From Gilvibacter sediminis (GTDB lineage Bacteria > Bacteroidota > Bacteroidia > Flavobacteriales > Flavobacteriaceae), in contig NZ_JAQQTE010000001.1 of NCBI RefSeq assembly GCF_028561565.1, positions 166,005 to 230,004 of the forward strand: a DNA stretch of 64,000 nucleotides, read 5' to 3'. Below the pieces are notes generated by a model, which saw nothing but the letters and a program-made list of their open reading frames with translations, was not told the DNA's origin and did not search any database. Position numbers and translations under genes: made by a program. Numbering within the stretch: the first letter of the stretch is position 1; each line of letters starts with the position of its first letter. Positions 9,212-17,573 of this stretch are shown piece by piece.

Positions 9212-10815
9212 TTCTCTACAGGGGTTAAATCTGCACGCTCTATATCTAAGACGCGCTGAATCATGGCGTCTTCTGAATTCGCCACCTGTCTTGCCTGATT
9301 GCTGCCGTATAGCTGATCTGCAAGCGTTTGCTTGATGGCCAACTTGAGGATGTCAAAGTGAGAGGCCAAATCAAGGTTCGGTGATTTGAAGCGTTCGTTA
9401 TAGTTGATAAAGGCATTGGCCAATTCATCAGACACCTCGTATTCATTCATAAAGGTGTCAAAATCCATCTGGTCAAAATCCGCTCGCGAATTTTCCAGTT
9501 GCTCAAAGACAAAGTAGTTCATATATCCGGTGGACATGACATATTCCAAGGTTTCATTGGCTATACTGGTGTCTTTTGGCACAAAGACATCCGGAGTAAT
9601 TCCACCGCCTCCGTAAACTACACGTCCTTCTGGAGTGACAAACTTAAGCGAATCAGAAACCTTTATACTGTCTGCAGAGCGCAACTCGCCGTTTCTGTAT
9701 CGGTTTTGGTATTCGCTAAAATAATCGTCCAAGCCTTTGGCGTATGAACGTTGAATGGAGCGACCCGTTGGGGTGTAATAACGCGCAATGGTCAAACGAA
9801 CAGCACTACCATCTCCCAGAGCCATTTCTCGTTGCACTAAGCCCTTTCCGTAAGAACGGCGCCCAACAATGGTTCCGTGATCATTGTCTTGCAAGGCTCC
9901 TGCAACGATCTCTGAAGCCGAGGCTGAATTCTCATTCATCAAAACATAGACCTTGCCCTTTTCAAAATCTCCTCTGCCAGTGGCAAAGGTTAGGTCTTCA
10001 TCACCTTTTTTGTTCTTGGTGATGAGCATGAGTTTGTCGTCCTCTAAAAACTCATCCAATATCTTATTGGCAGCATTGATATAGCCGCCCGGGTTGTTTC
10101 TCAGATCGAGGATCAAAGTCTCCATGCCTTCATCCAAGAGATCATCCATAGCCTCTTTAAACTCGTCATAAGTAGTATCGGCAAAACGGTTTATTTTGAC
10201 GTAACCGGTAACCTCATCGATCAAATAAGAAGCTTCTACACTTACTAGTGGCACTTCTTTACGTCTCACGTTGAACTCTAAGAGCTCGGGTTCGCCACGG
10301 CGGTAAATGCTGAGTTTTACTTTGGAATTTCTATTTCCTTTTAAAAAGGAAACAATGCTGTCTCTGGAGATCTCAGCTCCGTCCAACACTTGATCATCTG
10401 CAGCTACGATGCGATCGCCTCCGCGAATTCCTGCTTCATAGGCAGGACCTCCTTCTATAGGATTTATAATGGCGATAGTATCGTTGTAGACGTAAAAATT
10501 CACCCCAATACCCACAAAATTTCCGCGCATATCGTTAGCAGCATCTTCATAGGCATCCACAGGAATGTAAACCGAATGTGGATCCAGGTTTTCTAGTATT
10601 CCGTTTACCGTGACATCAACAATACTGTCCGTATTGACTTGGTCCACGTATTCGTAGTCTATATAATCAATAAGTCTGTTGAGCTTATCCTTTTTAGAAT
10701 TCTTAGCAAAGATCTGTTCGCCTCCATCCTGAAAATTCAGTTTGGCGCCAATAAAAGTACCCACAGCCAAACAGCTGCCAATGATAAGCGGTAAATAGAT
10801 CTTTATACGATTCAT
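9208..10815 (-). CDS. S41 family carboxy-terminal processing protease (CtpA-like)
   Basis: A 535-residue periplasmic or membrane-tethered protease with an N-terminal signal-anchor (about 5-24). A PDZ domain spans about 95-180 (GIGVNF, GGPAYEAGIRGGD). The S41 catalytic domain has S299 in SASASEI and K324 in SYGKGLVQ, exactly 25 residues apart as in Ctp/Prc proteases. A C-terminal helical extension follows. It would cleave C-terminal tails of envelope proteins. It overlaps the upstream dCMP deaminase gene by the 4 bases ATGA, so the two are translationally coupled. Confidence 0.95.
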   Translation of the reverse strand: MNRIKIYLPLIIGSCLAVGTFIGAKLNFQDGGEQIFAKNSKKDKLNRLIDYIDYEYVDQVNTDSIVDVTVNGILENLDPHSVYIPVDAYEDAANDMRGNFVGIGVNFYVYNDTIAIINPIEGGPAYEAGIRGGDRIVAADDQVLDGAEISRDSIVSFLKGNRNSKVKLSIYRRGEPELLEFNVRRKEVPLVSVEASYLIDEVTGYVKINRFADTTYDEFKEAMDDLLDEGMETLILDLRNNPGGYINAANKILDEFLEDDKLMLITKNKKGDEDLTFATGRGDFEKGKVYVLMNENSASASEIVAGALQDNDHGTIVGRRSYGKGLVQREMALGDGSAVRLTIARYYTPTGRSIQRSYAKGLDDYFSEYQNRYRNGELRSADSIKVSDSLKFVTPEGRVVYGGGGITPDVFVPKDTSIANETLEYVMSTGYMNYFVFEQLENSRADFDQMDFDTFMNEYEVSDELANAFINYNERFKSPNLDLASHFDILKLAIKQTLADQLYGSNQARQVANSEDAMIQRVLDIERADLTPVEN

Positions 10816-11258
10816 GAAAGTTCGTCTAATGAAGAAACCTGCGAAATGTCAACACCGGCACGCTCTAAAAACTCCAAACCGCTGGTATCTTTATAAGCGT
10901 GGTGGTATACCAAACGCGTAATTCCAGCCTGATGGATGAGCTTGCTGCATTCCTTACAAGGCGAAAGGGTAATGTACAAGGTAGCTCCCTTGCAGCTCTG
11001 CGTGCTCCCGGCAACCTTAGAGATGGCGTTAGCCTCAGCGTGCAAGACATACCATTTGGTGTAGCCTTCCTCATCCTCGCAAAAGTTTTCAAAACCTGTT
11101 GGGGTTCCGTTGTAACCGTCTGAGATGATCATCTTGTCTTTGACAATCAAGGCCCCAACCTGCTTGCGCTTGCAATACGACAGCTTGGCCCATTCATAGG
11201 CCATGCGCAAATAAGCGACATCGTACTTGTGTTGTTTTGCAGATTTATTCATAGTCAA
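10812..11258 (-). CDS. dCMP deaminase family protein
   Basis: A 148-residue zinc-dependent deaminase. Zinc ligands are H73 and the catalytic E75 in HAEANAI, with C101 and C104 in SPCKEC. The NGTP motif near residue 50 is typical of deoxycytidylate deaminases rather than cytidine deaminases. It makes dUMP from dCMP for thymidylate synthesis. A second ATG two codons in (MNKSAK) is equally possible as the start. It forms a two-gene operon with the CtpA-like protease, an order often seen in this group. Confidence 0.92.
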   Translation of the reverse strand: MTMNKSAKQHKYDVAYLRMAYEWAKLSYCKRKQVGALIVKDKMIISDGYNGTPTGFENFCEDEEGYTKWYVLHAEANAISKVAGSTQSCKGATLYITLSPCKECSKLIHQAGITRLVYHHAYKDTSGLEFLERAGVDISQVSSLDELS

Positions 11259-11364
11259 GGCAATATAGCCAATTCAAAACGAAGATAATTGAACTCCGCT
11301 CCTCTATTAAACTGTAGCTTGTTAATCTTATTACAAAGTTTGTCAAAAAAGTGCCAAATCAGCT

Positions 11365-11940
11365 TTAGAAAGGCCACGTATCTGCAAGCATAGGCAAGAG
11401 CAATCCAATGGCGATACAACAAAGCGCAATGGTCCAATCTCTGGCGCTCGCTTTGAGTATGTTCTTAGCGACAAAACCAACGATCAAGGCGATCAGCACA
11501 ATCACCAACTGCGCCAATTCAATTCCCAAGGCAAATTCAAAGAGTGGCAGGGCCGCGCTTTCATCCAAACTTCTAAAGAAATTGGCAAAGCCAAGTCCGT
11601 GTATCAATCCGAAGAAAAGCGTCATGAGATAAGTCCCATAGACAGACAACTCCTTAGCGCCCTTGCGCGTATTTAATAGGTGATAAATAGCCGTAGCCAA
11701 AATGGTCACAGGGATCAAAAACTCCACCGCTGTTGGTGACACCGTTACCCAGCCAAAGGTGGCGGCAACCAAAGAGATCATATGCCCAAGAGTGAAGGTG
11801 GTGACCAAGCCCACTACCTTTTTCCAATCTGTAAATTCATAGACGGAAACCAAAACTACCAGAAACAAGAGGTGGTCAGGGCCTCCCCAGTCCAATACGT
11901 GATTGAAACCCAGATTCAGATATAGCCAAAAATCAGACAT
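11365..11940 (-). CDS. HupE/UreJ family membrane protein
   Basis: A 191-residue protein starting at the ATG at 11940; a GTG 27 bases further out only adds a short, unlikely extension. It has six to seven membrane helices and the family's histidine-rich signatures: NHVLDWGGPDHLLF near the N-terminus, TLGHMISL, and GLIHGLGFA. HupE/UreJ members are thought to be nickel or cobalt permeases, or accessory membrane proteins. No hydrogenase or urease genes lie nearby, so the substrate here is open. Confidence 0.88.
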   Translation of the reverse strand: MSDFWLYLNLGFNHVLDWGGPDHLLFLVVLVSVYEFTDWKKVVGLVTTFTLGHMISLVAATFGWVTVSPTAVEFLIPVTILATAIYHLLNTRKGAKELSVYGTYLMTLFFGLIHGLGFANFFRSLDESAALPLFEFALGIELAQLVIVLIALIVGFVAKNILKASARDWTIALCCIAIGLLLPMLADTWPF

Positions 11941-12112
11941 GGATGACGTTTTTGGTAAAGTTACCACAAATGCGCCAAGCTACCCTGTACATTATACCTT
12001 CTTTAAGACAAAAACAACACTAACATAAAGCTTGTAGAACACGCTGGGCAAGAGGACAATATCGCTTGAATCATAAATGATTAATTTTTAGTAACTTAGG
12101 TTAAAATCAACT

Positions 12113-12829
12113 ATGAAACTAAAACTACTCTTCTTTTTGGGCCTAATGGGCCTGTCTCAAATGCAGGCTCAAGATCCTATCCTTTTTGAATACGATTGGT
12201 ATTTACTATCTACCCGAGTGGATGGAGAAACTTATTTTCCACCCAGCAATAGCGAAGTGAATTTTGTGCCTTTTTACCTAAATGATACGGCAGACCCAAG
12301 CGATATGCTGACCTATGTTTGTAATGCATTAGTGGCTGATAGCGTCACCTATACCGATCCTTACGATATTACTTTCAATTCTCTGGCCATGACCTTGATT
12401 GATTGTACCATACCGGAGAATGGGATCTTTGAATTCAACTATTTCAATTTCTTCTTTCAAAATGAAGGAGTATCCCTAGAATATGCGATTGGGATCATTG
12501 ATTTTCCTGCTGACGACGAACTTTGGACCCTCACCATCTATAATGATGATGGAGATTATGTGGATTATCTATCCAAAATTTTAAGTGTGGATGATTTTAC
12601 CTTGGATGCGGTAAGCTTATACCCGGTGCCTGCAAAAGAAACGCTGTATGTTACCAATCCAAAGGGCTTGGAGCTATCTATTGAAGTCTATGACGTGACT
12701 GGAAAGCGGATTCAATCTGGGCGTTTTACAAACAACAGTTTCCAAATTGATGAATTAGCGGCTGGCGTCTATTTTGCAACGCTAAGCGATGGACAAGCCA
12801 CCACGGTAAAGCGCTTCATCAAACAATAA
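12113..12829 (+). CDS. T9SS type A sorting domain-containing secreted protein
   Basis: A 238-residue secreted protein. It has a signal peptide (MKLKLLFFLGLMGLSQMQAQ), a middle part without recognised domains (two or three cysteines), and a C-terminal Por-type sorting domain from about 165 onward. That domain has SLYPVPAKETLYV, EVYDVTGKRI, LAAGVYFATL and the terminal basic VKRFIKQ. It should pass through the type IX secretion system and be anchored at the surface or released. A candidate promoter precedes it (TTG at 12066-12068, 23-base spacer, TAACTTAG at 12092-12099). Its stop codon touches that of the convergent gene. Confidence 0.88.
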   Translation: MKLKLLFFLGLMGLSQMQAQDPILFEYDWYLLSTRVDGETYFPPSNSEVNFVPFYLNDTADPSDMLTYVCNALVADSVTYTDPYDITFNSLAMTLIDCTIPENGIFEFNYFNFFFQNEGVSLEYAIGIIDFPADDELWTLTIYNDDGDYVDYLSKILSVDDFTLDAVSLYPVPAKETLYVTNPKGLELSIEVYDVTGKRIQSGRFTNNSFQIDELAAGVYFATLSDGQATTVKRFIKQ

Positions 12830-13726
12830 TTAGAAGTACTGCTGTAACTCCTTTTTAAAATAAGCAGCGCTTGATGCTGCACTGGTTGTGGAATTTAAGG
12901 TAAAGTTGCCGCCTTGTTCTATATAGAAATATTCCAGGCCAGAAGCCACAGGATCGGGAAGAATTTCATGATAGTTGATAGAGCCATTGCCCAGTTCTGT
13001 ATAATCTCTGCTTACTTTGTGCATGTCTTTTAAATGCCACATCACGTAGCGGCCCGGATATTTGGCCACCAACTCTTTGGGTGTGGTCTTGCCTTGATGC
13101 ATCACCCAGTACATGTCCATTTGGAATTTTACTTGCTCGGGATCGGTTCTATCGGCAATAATATCATAACCTGTTTCTCCGTTGCCCAGATCGGCAAATT
13201 CATAGCCGTGGTTGTGAAAGGCAAAGCCCATGGAGGTTTCACTGATCTGTTGCCCAATAACTTTTAGCTTTTTAGCCAGCAAACTGTAGCCGTCTCTGTT
13301 GCGATAAGCCTCCTCAATAAAAGGCCAAGTAATGTATTTATTGTCCATAACAGAGGCGGCACTAATGCAGGCATCAACATAACGGCGTAGGGCATCATCA
13401 GGAGCTTCCATAAAGGCAGAAAGCCCATAATGACCGCTGCTTACGGTCAAATCCAGATCATTTAGAATCGCTTTGAAATCCTGAGGCGAGTAGCCGTAGA
13501 TCTTGTTGGCATCCGCATCAAAACCATAAGTCTCAAAGTCTTCATATCCCATGACCTTGAGCGCTTGAAGCGTTTCAATGGGTTTGTCTACCATTTGATC
13601 TCGAATAGAATAGACCTGATACCCGAGTTTGTATTTGTGCTGATCACCAAAACCTGCACAACTCCATGGCAGCATAGCAGCAGCACTCGCTGTGGCACTG
13701 AGTTTTATAAATTCTTTGCGATTCAT
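12830..13726 (-). CDS. Sugar phosphate isomerase/epimerase family protein, exported
   Basis: A 298-residue xylose-isomerase-like TIM-barrel protein. The N-terminus (MNRKEFIKLSATASAAAMLPWSC) combines a Tat-like start with a lipobox-like LPWSC, so it is exported and probably lipid-anchored. Metal-binding residues typical of the fold are visible in FHNHGYEF, MDMYWVMHQG, HLKDMH and YIEQGG. Relatives act on sugars or inositols, and some are 3-keto-glycoside-processing enzymes. The substrate cannot be read from the sequence. The gene is alone on its strand. Confidence 0.87.
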   Translation of the reverse strand: MNRKEFIKLSATASAAAMLPWSCAGFGDQHKYKLGYQVYSIRDQMVDKPIETLQALKVMGYEDFETYGFDADANKIYGYSPQDFKAILNDLDLTVSSGHYGLSAFMEAPDDALRRYVDACISAASVMDNKYITWPFIEEAYRNRDGYSLLAKKLKVIGQQISETSMGFAFHNHGYEFADLGNGETGYDIIADRTDPEQVKFQMDMYWVMHQGKTTPKELVAKYPGRYVMWHLKDMHKVSRDYTELGNGSINYHEILPDPVASGLEYFYIEQGGNFTLNSTTSAASSAAYFKKELQQYF

Positions 13727-13846
13727 GTTTTAAAGTTAGTTGAATTTTAAACAACTCACACAATGACAGAATTGCTTTCCAAAAGCACTTCATAAAACTT
13801 CGGAATCAAAGAATAAAAAGAACAATAGAGGTGTGTTTAGAGCGTA

Positions 13847-14476
13847 TTAGACCTCTTCCAAGAGTGCGACGGCATCTTGTTTACCTTCTAAGTAATGAGC
13901 CAGATGATATTGATCCAAGCGTTCTAGGATACGGGTTAAAGAAGTACTTTCTGTTTCTGAGAGCGGTTTGCTTAAAAGTGTCGCGGCAGGCGCAACCATG
14001 CCGTAGGCCTTGAAAGTCTCTCCCAAACCGAAAGGTGTTAATTCTAAAAGGGTGCTTCTTCCGTCCGTGGGATGCGGTTTTTGTTCAATAAGACCATTGC
14101 GCAACAAACGTCTTATGACCTCCATGCCAAACGACTTCTCGCAGACCATTTCTCTGATCAAATCCATTTTAGACAAAGGACCTCTTCTGTGGAGTGCTGC
14201 CGAAAAAGCAAAATCCATATCCGTAGTGAATTTGGAATCCTGAAGCGCGTTTTTCAGATAACCGTGGGTATATCTATATATGCGACAGACATGTATAAGC
14301 GTATTCTCTGCAGAATTACGTCCGTAGGTGATCTTGCCTTGTTCTTGTGTAGCTGCCTCGTGATTTTTTTTGAGTTCGTCCAGAAACAATCCAAAGTCGA
14401 GATCATCGGTTTTTGACTCCAATTTAAAGGCAATGGCTTGGTCTACCAAGTGCTTGATTAATGCTTCAATAGTCAT
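13847..14476 (-). CDS. MarR/GbsR-type winged-helix transcriptional regulator
   Basis: A 209-residue protein with a helical N-terminal part (1-75) and a MarR-like winged helix: recognition region about 94-125 and a wing with the typical D-GR turn (TDGRSTLLELT). It is read away from a TonB-dependent receptor gene whose start is 94 bases off. An inverted repeat lies 3 bases before this start (14479-14503). The arrangement suggests that the protein controls itself and the receptor. The ligand is unknown. Confidence 0.85.
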   Translation of the reverse strand: MTIEALIKHLVDQAIAFKLESKTDDLDFGLFLDELKKNHEAATQEQGKITYGRNSAENTLIHVCRIYRYTHGYLKNALQDSKFTTDMDFAFSAALHRRGPLSKMDLIREMVCEKSFGMEVIRRLLRNGLIEQKPHPTDGRSTLLELTPFGLGETFKAYGMVAPAATLLSKPLSETESTSLTRILERLDQYHLAHYLEGKQDAVALLEEV

Positions 14477-14478
14477 AT

Positions 14479-14503
14479 TTAAGTTTAGTTTAACACTACT
14501 TAA
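14479..14503. promoter_or_regulatory. Candidate operator in the MarR/TonB-receptor divergent region
   Basis: TTAAGT (14479-14484) and ACTTAA (14498-14503) form inverted arms around a 13-base spacer that itself contains TAGT...ACTA. It sits just upstream of the regulator start, within the 93-base divergent intergenic region. Confidence 0.45.
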
Positions 14504-14569
14504 TTCAAATATAGAACAAAATCACACTAATTTCGTAAAAATTTTGCTAAATAAACCAATCAATATCCT

Positions 14570-16918
14570 ATGAAAAAGAAATTGATCTTACTGCTTTTAC
14601 TGTTGCCTACAGCACTATTTGCACAAACCAGTGGAGAAGTATTTGGAACTGTAATTGATGAGAAAAACATCCCCATCCTCGGTGCATCGGTATTGCTGGA
14701 AGGAACCAGTCAAGGAGCACAAACCGATATAGATGGCAAATATCGGATCACAGACATTACACCAGGAAGCTACAACCTTGTGGTAAGCTACCTTGGATTT
14801 GAGACTCAAACACGGTACAATATTTTAGTCAAATCCAAAGGAAATCAGGCCTATGATTTTAAGCTCGTTGAGGCTGCAGAGTCTTTAGAAACCGTAGTGA
14901 TCTCTAATGACAACCGAATAAGTCGTCCCAGAGAAACGCCTTTGAGCACCCAAACGCTATCGGCAGTTGAAATTGCAACCTATCCCGGAAGTAACAATGA
15001 TGTGGTACAAGTAGCTCAAACCCTCCCTGGGGTCTCCCCTTCTATTGGCGGCTTTAGAAATGACCTTATTATTCGCGGAGGGGCTCCTAATGAAACGGTT
15101 TATTATTTAGACGGAATGGAAATCCCCAACATCAACCACTTCAGTACCCAAGGAAGTGCAGGTGGGCCCGTAGGCATGGTGAACGTTTCCTTTATAAGTG
15201 ATGTGACCCTTTCCACCTCAGCTTTTGCCGCTCAATATGACAATCCGCTATCTGGAGTTTTACAATTCAACCAGCGTAACGGAAATTCAAGAGACTTTAG
15301 TGGGAACTTTCGCGTGAGTGCAAGTGAAGCTGCACTTACGCTTGAAGGACCTTTGTTCAGCGGTGAAAATGAAGAATCGAACACCACGTTCATAGCCTCT
15401 GTTAGACGTTCCTATTTGGAATTCTTATTTGAAGTGATTGGATTGCCTTTTAGACCCAATTATTGGGATTATCAGTACAAACTGAATCATAAAATAGACG
15501 CCTACAACTCCATAAGCCTTTTAGGATTGGGGTCCATTGATGATTTTTCTGTGGAAGCACCTGAGGAGTTTGATGAAGCACAGCAAGCAGCCCTTGAGCA
15601 AGCGCCTTTCATCAATCAACGCACCAATGCCATCGGTATCACTTGGAAGAACAGACTCAAGAACGGCAGCGGATTTATGCAAACCACCCTGAGCAATAAC
15701 ACCCTCAATAACGAGTTCACGCGTTTTGAAGATCCTGAGAATGAATCTGGGGTGCTCTTTAATAACGACGCCATTGAAAGCGAGACCAAATTGCGGTATG
15801 AGCTTACTAAGTTCTACGGAGATTGGAAGATCAAAACAGGAGCCAATGTCCAATATTCGCGTTATGAGAACAACACGATAAATCAGTTAGACAACAATAT
15901 ATTCAGTACGGAGATCGACTTTGCCAAATACGGCTTTTTTGCCAATGCGACCCGCTCTTTTTTGAATGACAAGCTTGATCTCTCCTTTGGTTTTAGAATG
16001 GATGATGACAGTTTTACTACAGAAGAAAGTCTGCTGTCTACCTTCTCCCCACGCCTTTCTCTGTCTTATGAATTTACAGACAACTGGAAGATCAACGCCA
16101 CCGCTGGACGCTACTATAAATTACCTCCCTACACCATCTTGGGTTTTAGAGATAATGAAGGGAATTTACTCAACCAAAATGTTGATTATACCCAAAGTGA
16201 TCATTTCGTACTTGGGCTTCAGCATTATTTATCGCCATCTGCCAATATTTCTTTAGAAGGTTTCTACAAGCGCTATGAGGATTATCCTGTGTCTGTTCTT
16301 GATGGTGTTTCCTTAGCCAACAAGGGAGGAGATTTTGAAGTTTTGGGAAATGAAGAAATAGCTACGGTAGGTAGAGGTCGTGCTTACGGATTGGAGCTGC
16401 AATTCCAACAGAAATTGTCTAATAACTTCTACGGAATCTTTGCCTACACCTTCTTTTACAGCGAGTTTACCGGCTTTGATCGCGATGAATTCTTACCCTC
16501 CGTTTGGGACAGTCGTCACCTTATTTCCTTTACGGGAGGTTATAAGTTGGCTCGTAATTGGGAGATCAGTGCGCGGTATCGTTTTGCCGGCCGAACGCCT
16601 TTTGTACCCGTGGATCAAGCGGCTACTTTGGATGCATATCCTGAGGTTGTGTTAGACTATTCCCGCTTGGGTGAGGAAAAATTAGAGATCTTCAGCCAAC
16701 TCGATATTCGCATAGACAAGAAATGGAACTTTGAAAAATTCTCATTCAATGTCTTTGCCGAAGTACAGAATGCTTTGGGACAAGACATTCCGCAACCCAC
16801 AGAATTTGGTTTGGCTAGAGATGCCGATGGAAATATTCAAAACCCAAGACAGTTGTCTGCTATAGAACAAAACACAGGGCAACTCATTCCCAGTATTGGA
16901 ATTGTTTTGGACTTTTAA
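14570..16918 (+). CDS. TonB-dependent receptor with carboxypeptidase-regulatory-like domain
   Basis: A 782-residue outer-membrane receptor. It has a signal peptide (1-19), then a carboxypeptidase-regulatory-like beta domain at about 23-105 (GTVIDEKNIPILGASVLLEG). A plug domain follows at about 120-235 (NDDVVQ-like segment, DLIIRGGAPNETVYYLDG) and then a long beta-barrel with a terminal aromatic strand (IGIVLDF). There is no SusD partner next to it, so it is more likely a siderophore, metal or small-molecule receptor than a glycan one. Divergent from the MarR-type regulator. Its stop codon touches that of the convergent SGNH hydrolase. Confidence 0.94.
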   Translation: MKKKLILLLLLLPTALFAQTSGEVFGTVIDEKNIPILGASVLLEGTSQGAQTDIDGKYRITDITPGSYNLVVSYLGFETQTRYNILVKSKGNQAYDFKLVEAAESLETVVISNDNRISRPRETPLSTQTLSAVEIATYPGSNNDVVQVAQTLPGVSPSIGGFRNDLIIRGGAPNETVYYLDGMEIPNINHFSTQGSAGGPVGMVNVSFISDVTLSTSAFAAQYDNPLSGVLQFNQRNGNSRDFSGNFRVSASEAALTLEGPLFSGENEESNTTFIASVRRSYLEFLFEVIGLPFRPNYWDYQYKLNHKIDAYNSISLLGLGSIDDFSVEAPEEFDEAQQAALEQAPFINQRTNAIGITWKNRLKNGSGFMQTTLSNNTLNNEFTRFEDPENESGVLFNNDAIESETKLRYELTKFYGDWKIKTGANVQYSRYENNTINQLDNNIFSTEIDFAKYGFFANATRSFLNDKLDLSFGFRMDDDSFTTEESLLSTFSPRLSLSYEFTDNWKINATAGRYYKLPPYTILGFRDNEGNLLNQNVDYTQSDHFVLGLQHYLSPSANISLEGFYKRYEDYPVSVLDGVSLANKGGDFEVLGNEEIATVGRGRAYGLELQFQQKLSNNFYGIFAYTFFYSEFTGFDRDEFLPSVWDSRHLISFTGGYKLARNWEISARYRFAGRTPFVPVDQAATLDAYPEVVLDYSRLGEEKLEIFSQLDIRIDKKWNFEKFSFNVFAEVQNALGQDIPQPTEFGLARDADGNIQNPRQLSAIEQNTGQLIPSIGIVLDF

Positions 16919-17569
16919 TCAATCCATACTCGGACAAATAGCCTCGGTCCAAATGGCGTATCCCTTTGGGTTCATATGCAGACTGTCTCCAATGAATATC
17001 TGCGGTTTGGGTCTGCCTGCATCGTTGAGCATCGAATTCCAAACATCGATATAACCTACCTGCTCCTGCTGCTCAGCGTAATCAGAAAGCAGCTTGTTTA
17101 CCGCCAGATATCCTGTTTCAAATTGCCAGCGAGCAGGACTTGGTTTGGTACCAATGATGTAGATCTCAGTTTCAGGCAAGCTGCTTCGGATCTTCCCCAC
17201 AATCTGACTCATGGTCTTTAAAATGGTCTCTGGCGTCTTTCCGGAATTGATGTCGTTATCGCCTTCATAGATGAACACCTTTACGGGTTTGAATCGCAGA
17301 ACAGCAGCATCTAAGTGATAGAGCAAATCACTGGCTTCAGAGCCTCCAAAACCGGTGTTAATGATCTTTTCATCGGCGCAATCTTTTTGCACCGTCCCCC
17401 AAAAACGCACGCTGGAACTTCCGGTAATGACAATCAGATCTCCATCAGGGATCTCCATTTTACTAAAGCCGTTGATCACAAATTGAAAGCGGTTTGGATC
17501 TTGGGCCTTGAGGTCAATCAATGCGCTAAAAAGCAGCATTAAGGTAAACAGCCATTTTAAACTTTTCAT
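16919..17569 (-). CDS. SGNH/GDSL family hydrolase, exported
   Basis: A 216-residue esterase-type enzyme with a signal peptide (1-22). Family blocks are visible: block I as TGSSSVRFW (50-53, in place of GDS), block II glycine GFGGSEASD, block III GDNDIN, and the C-terminal catalytic Asp/His in GDSLHMNPKGY. Relatives are lipases, acetylesterases and acyl hydrolases acting on sugars or lipids. It lies 4 bases downstream of a serine hydrolase gene on the same strand and is probably in the same transcript. Confidence 0.9.
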   Translation of the reverse strand: MKSLKWLFTLMLLFSALIDLKAQDPNRFQFVINGFSKMEIPDGDLIVITGSSSVRFWGTVQKDCADEKIINTGFGGSEASDLLYHLDAAVLRFKPVKVFIYEGDNDINSGKTPETILKTMSQIVGKIRSSLPETEIYIIGTKPSPARWQFETGYLAVNKLLSDYAEQQEQVGYIDVWNSMLNDAGRPKPQIFIGDSLHMNPKGYAIWTEAICPSMD

Positions 17570-17573
17570 AAGA

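Noticed and set aside
9744..10022. A 92-codon frame opposite the CtpA-like protease
   Set aside because: It is antisense to a well-supported protease gene and shows no domain or signal.
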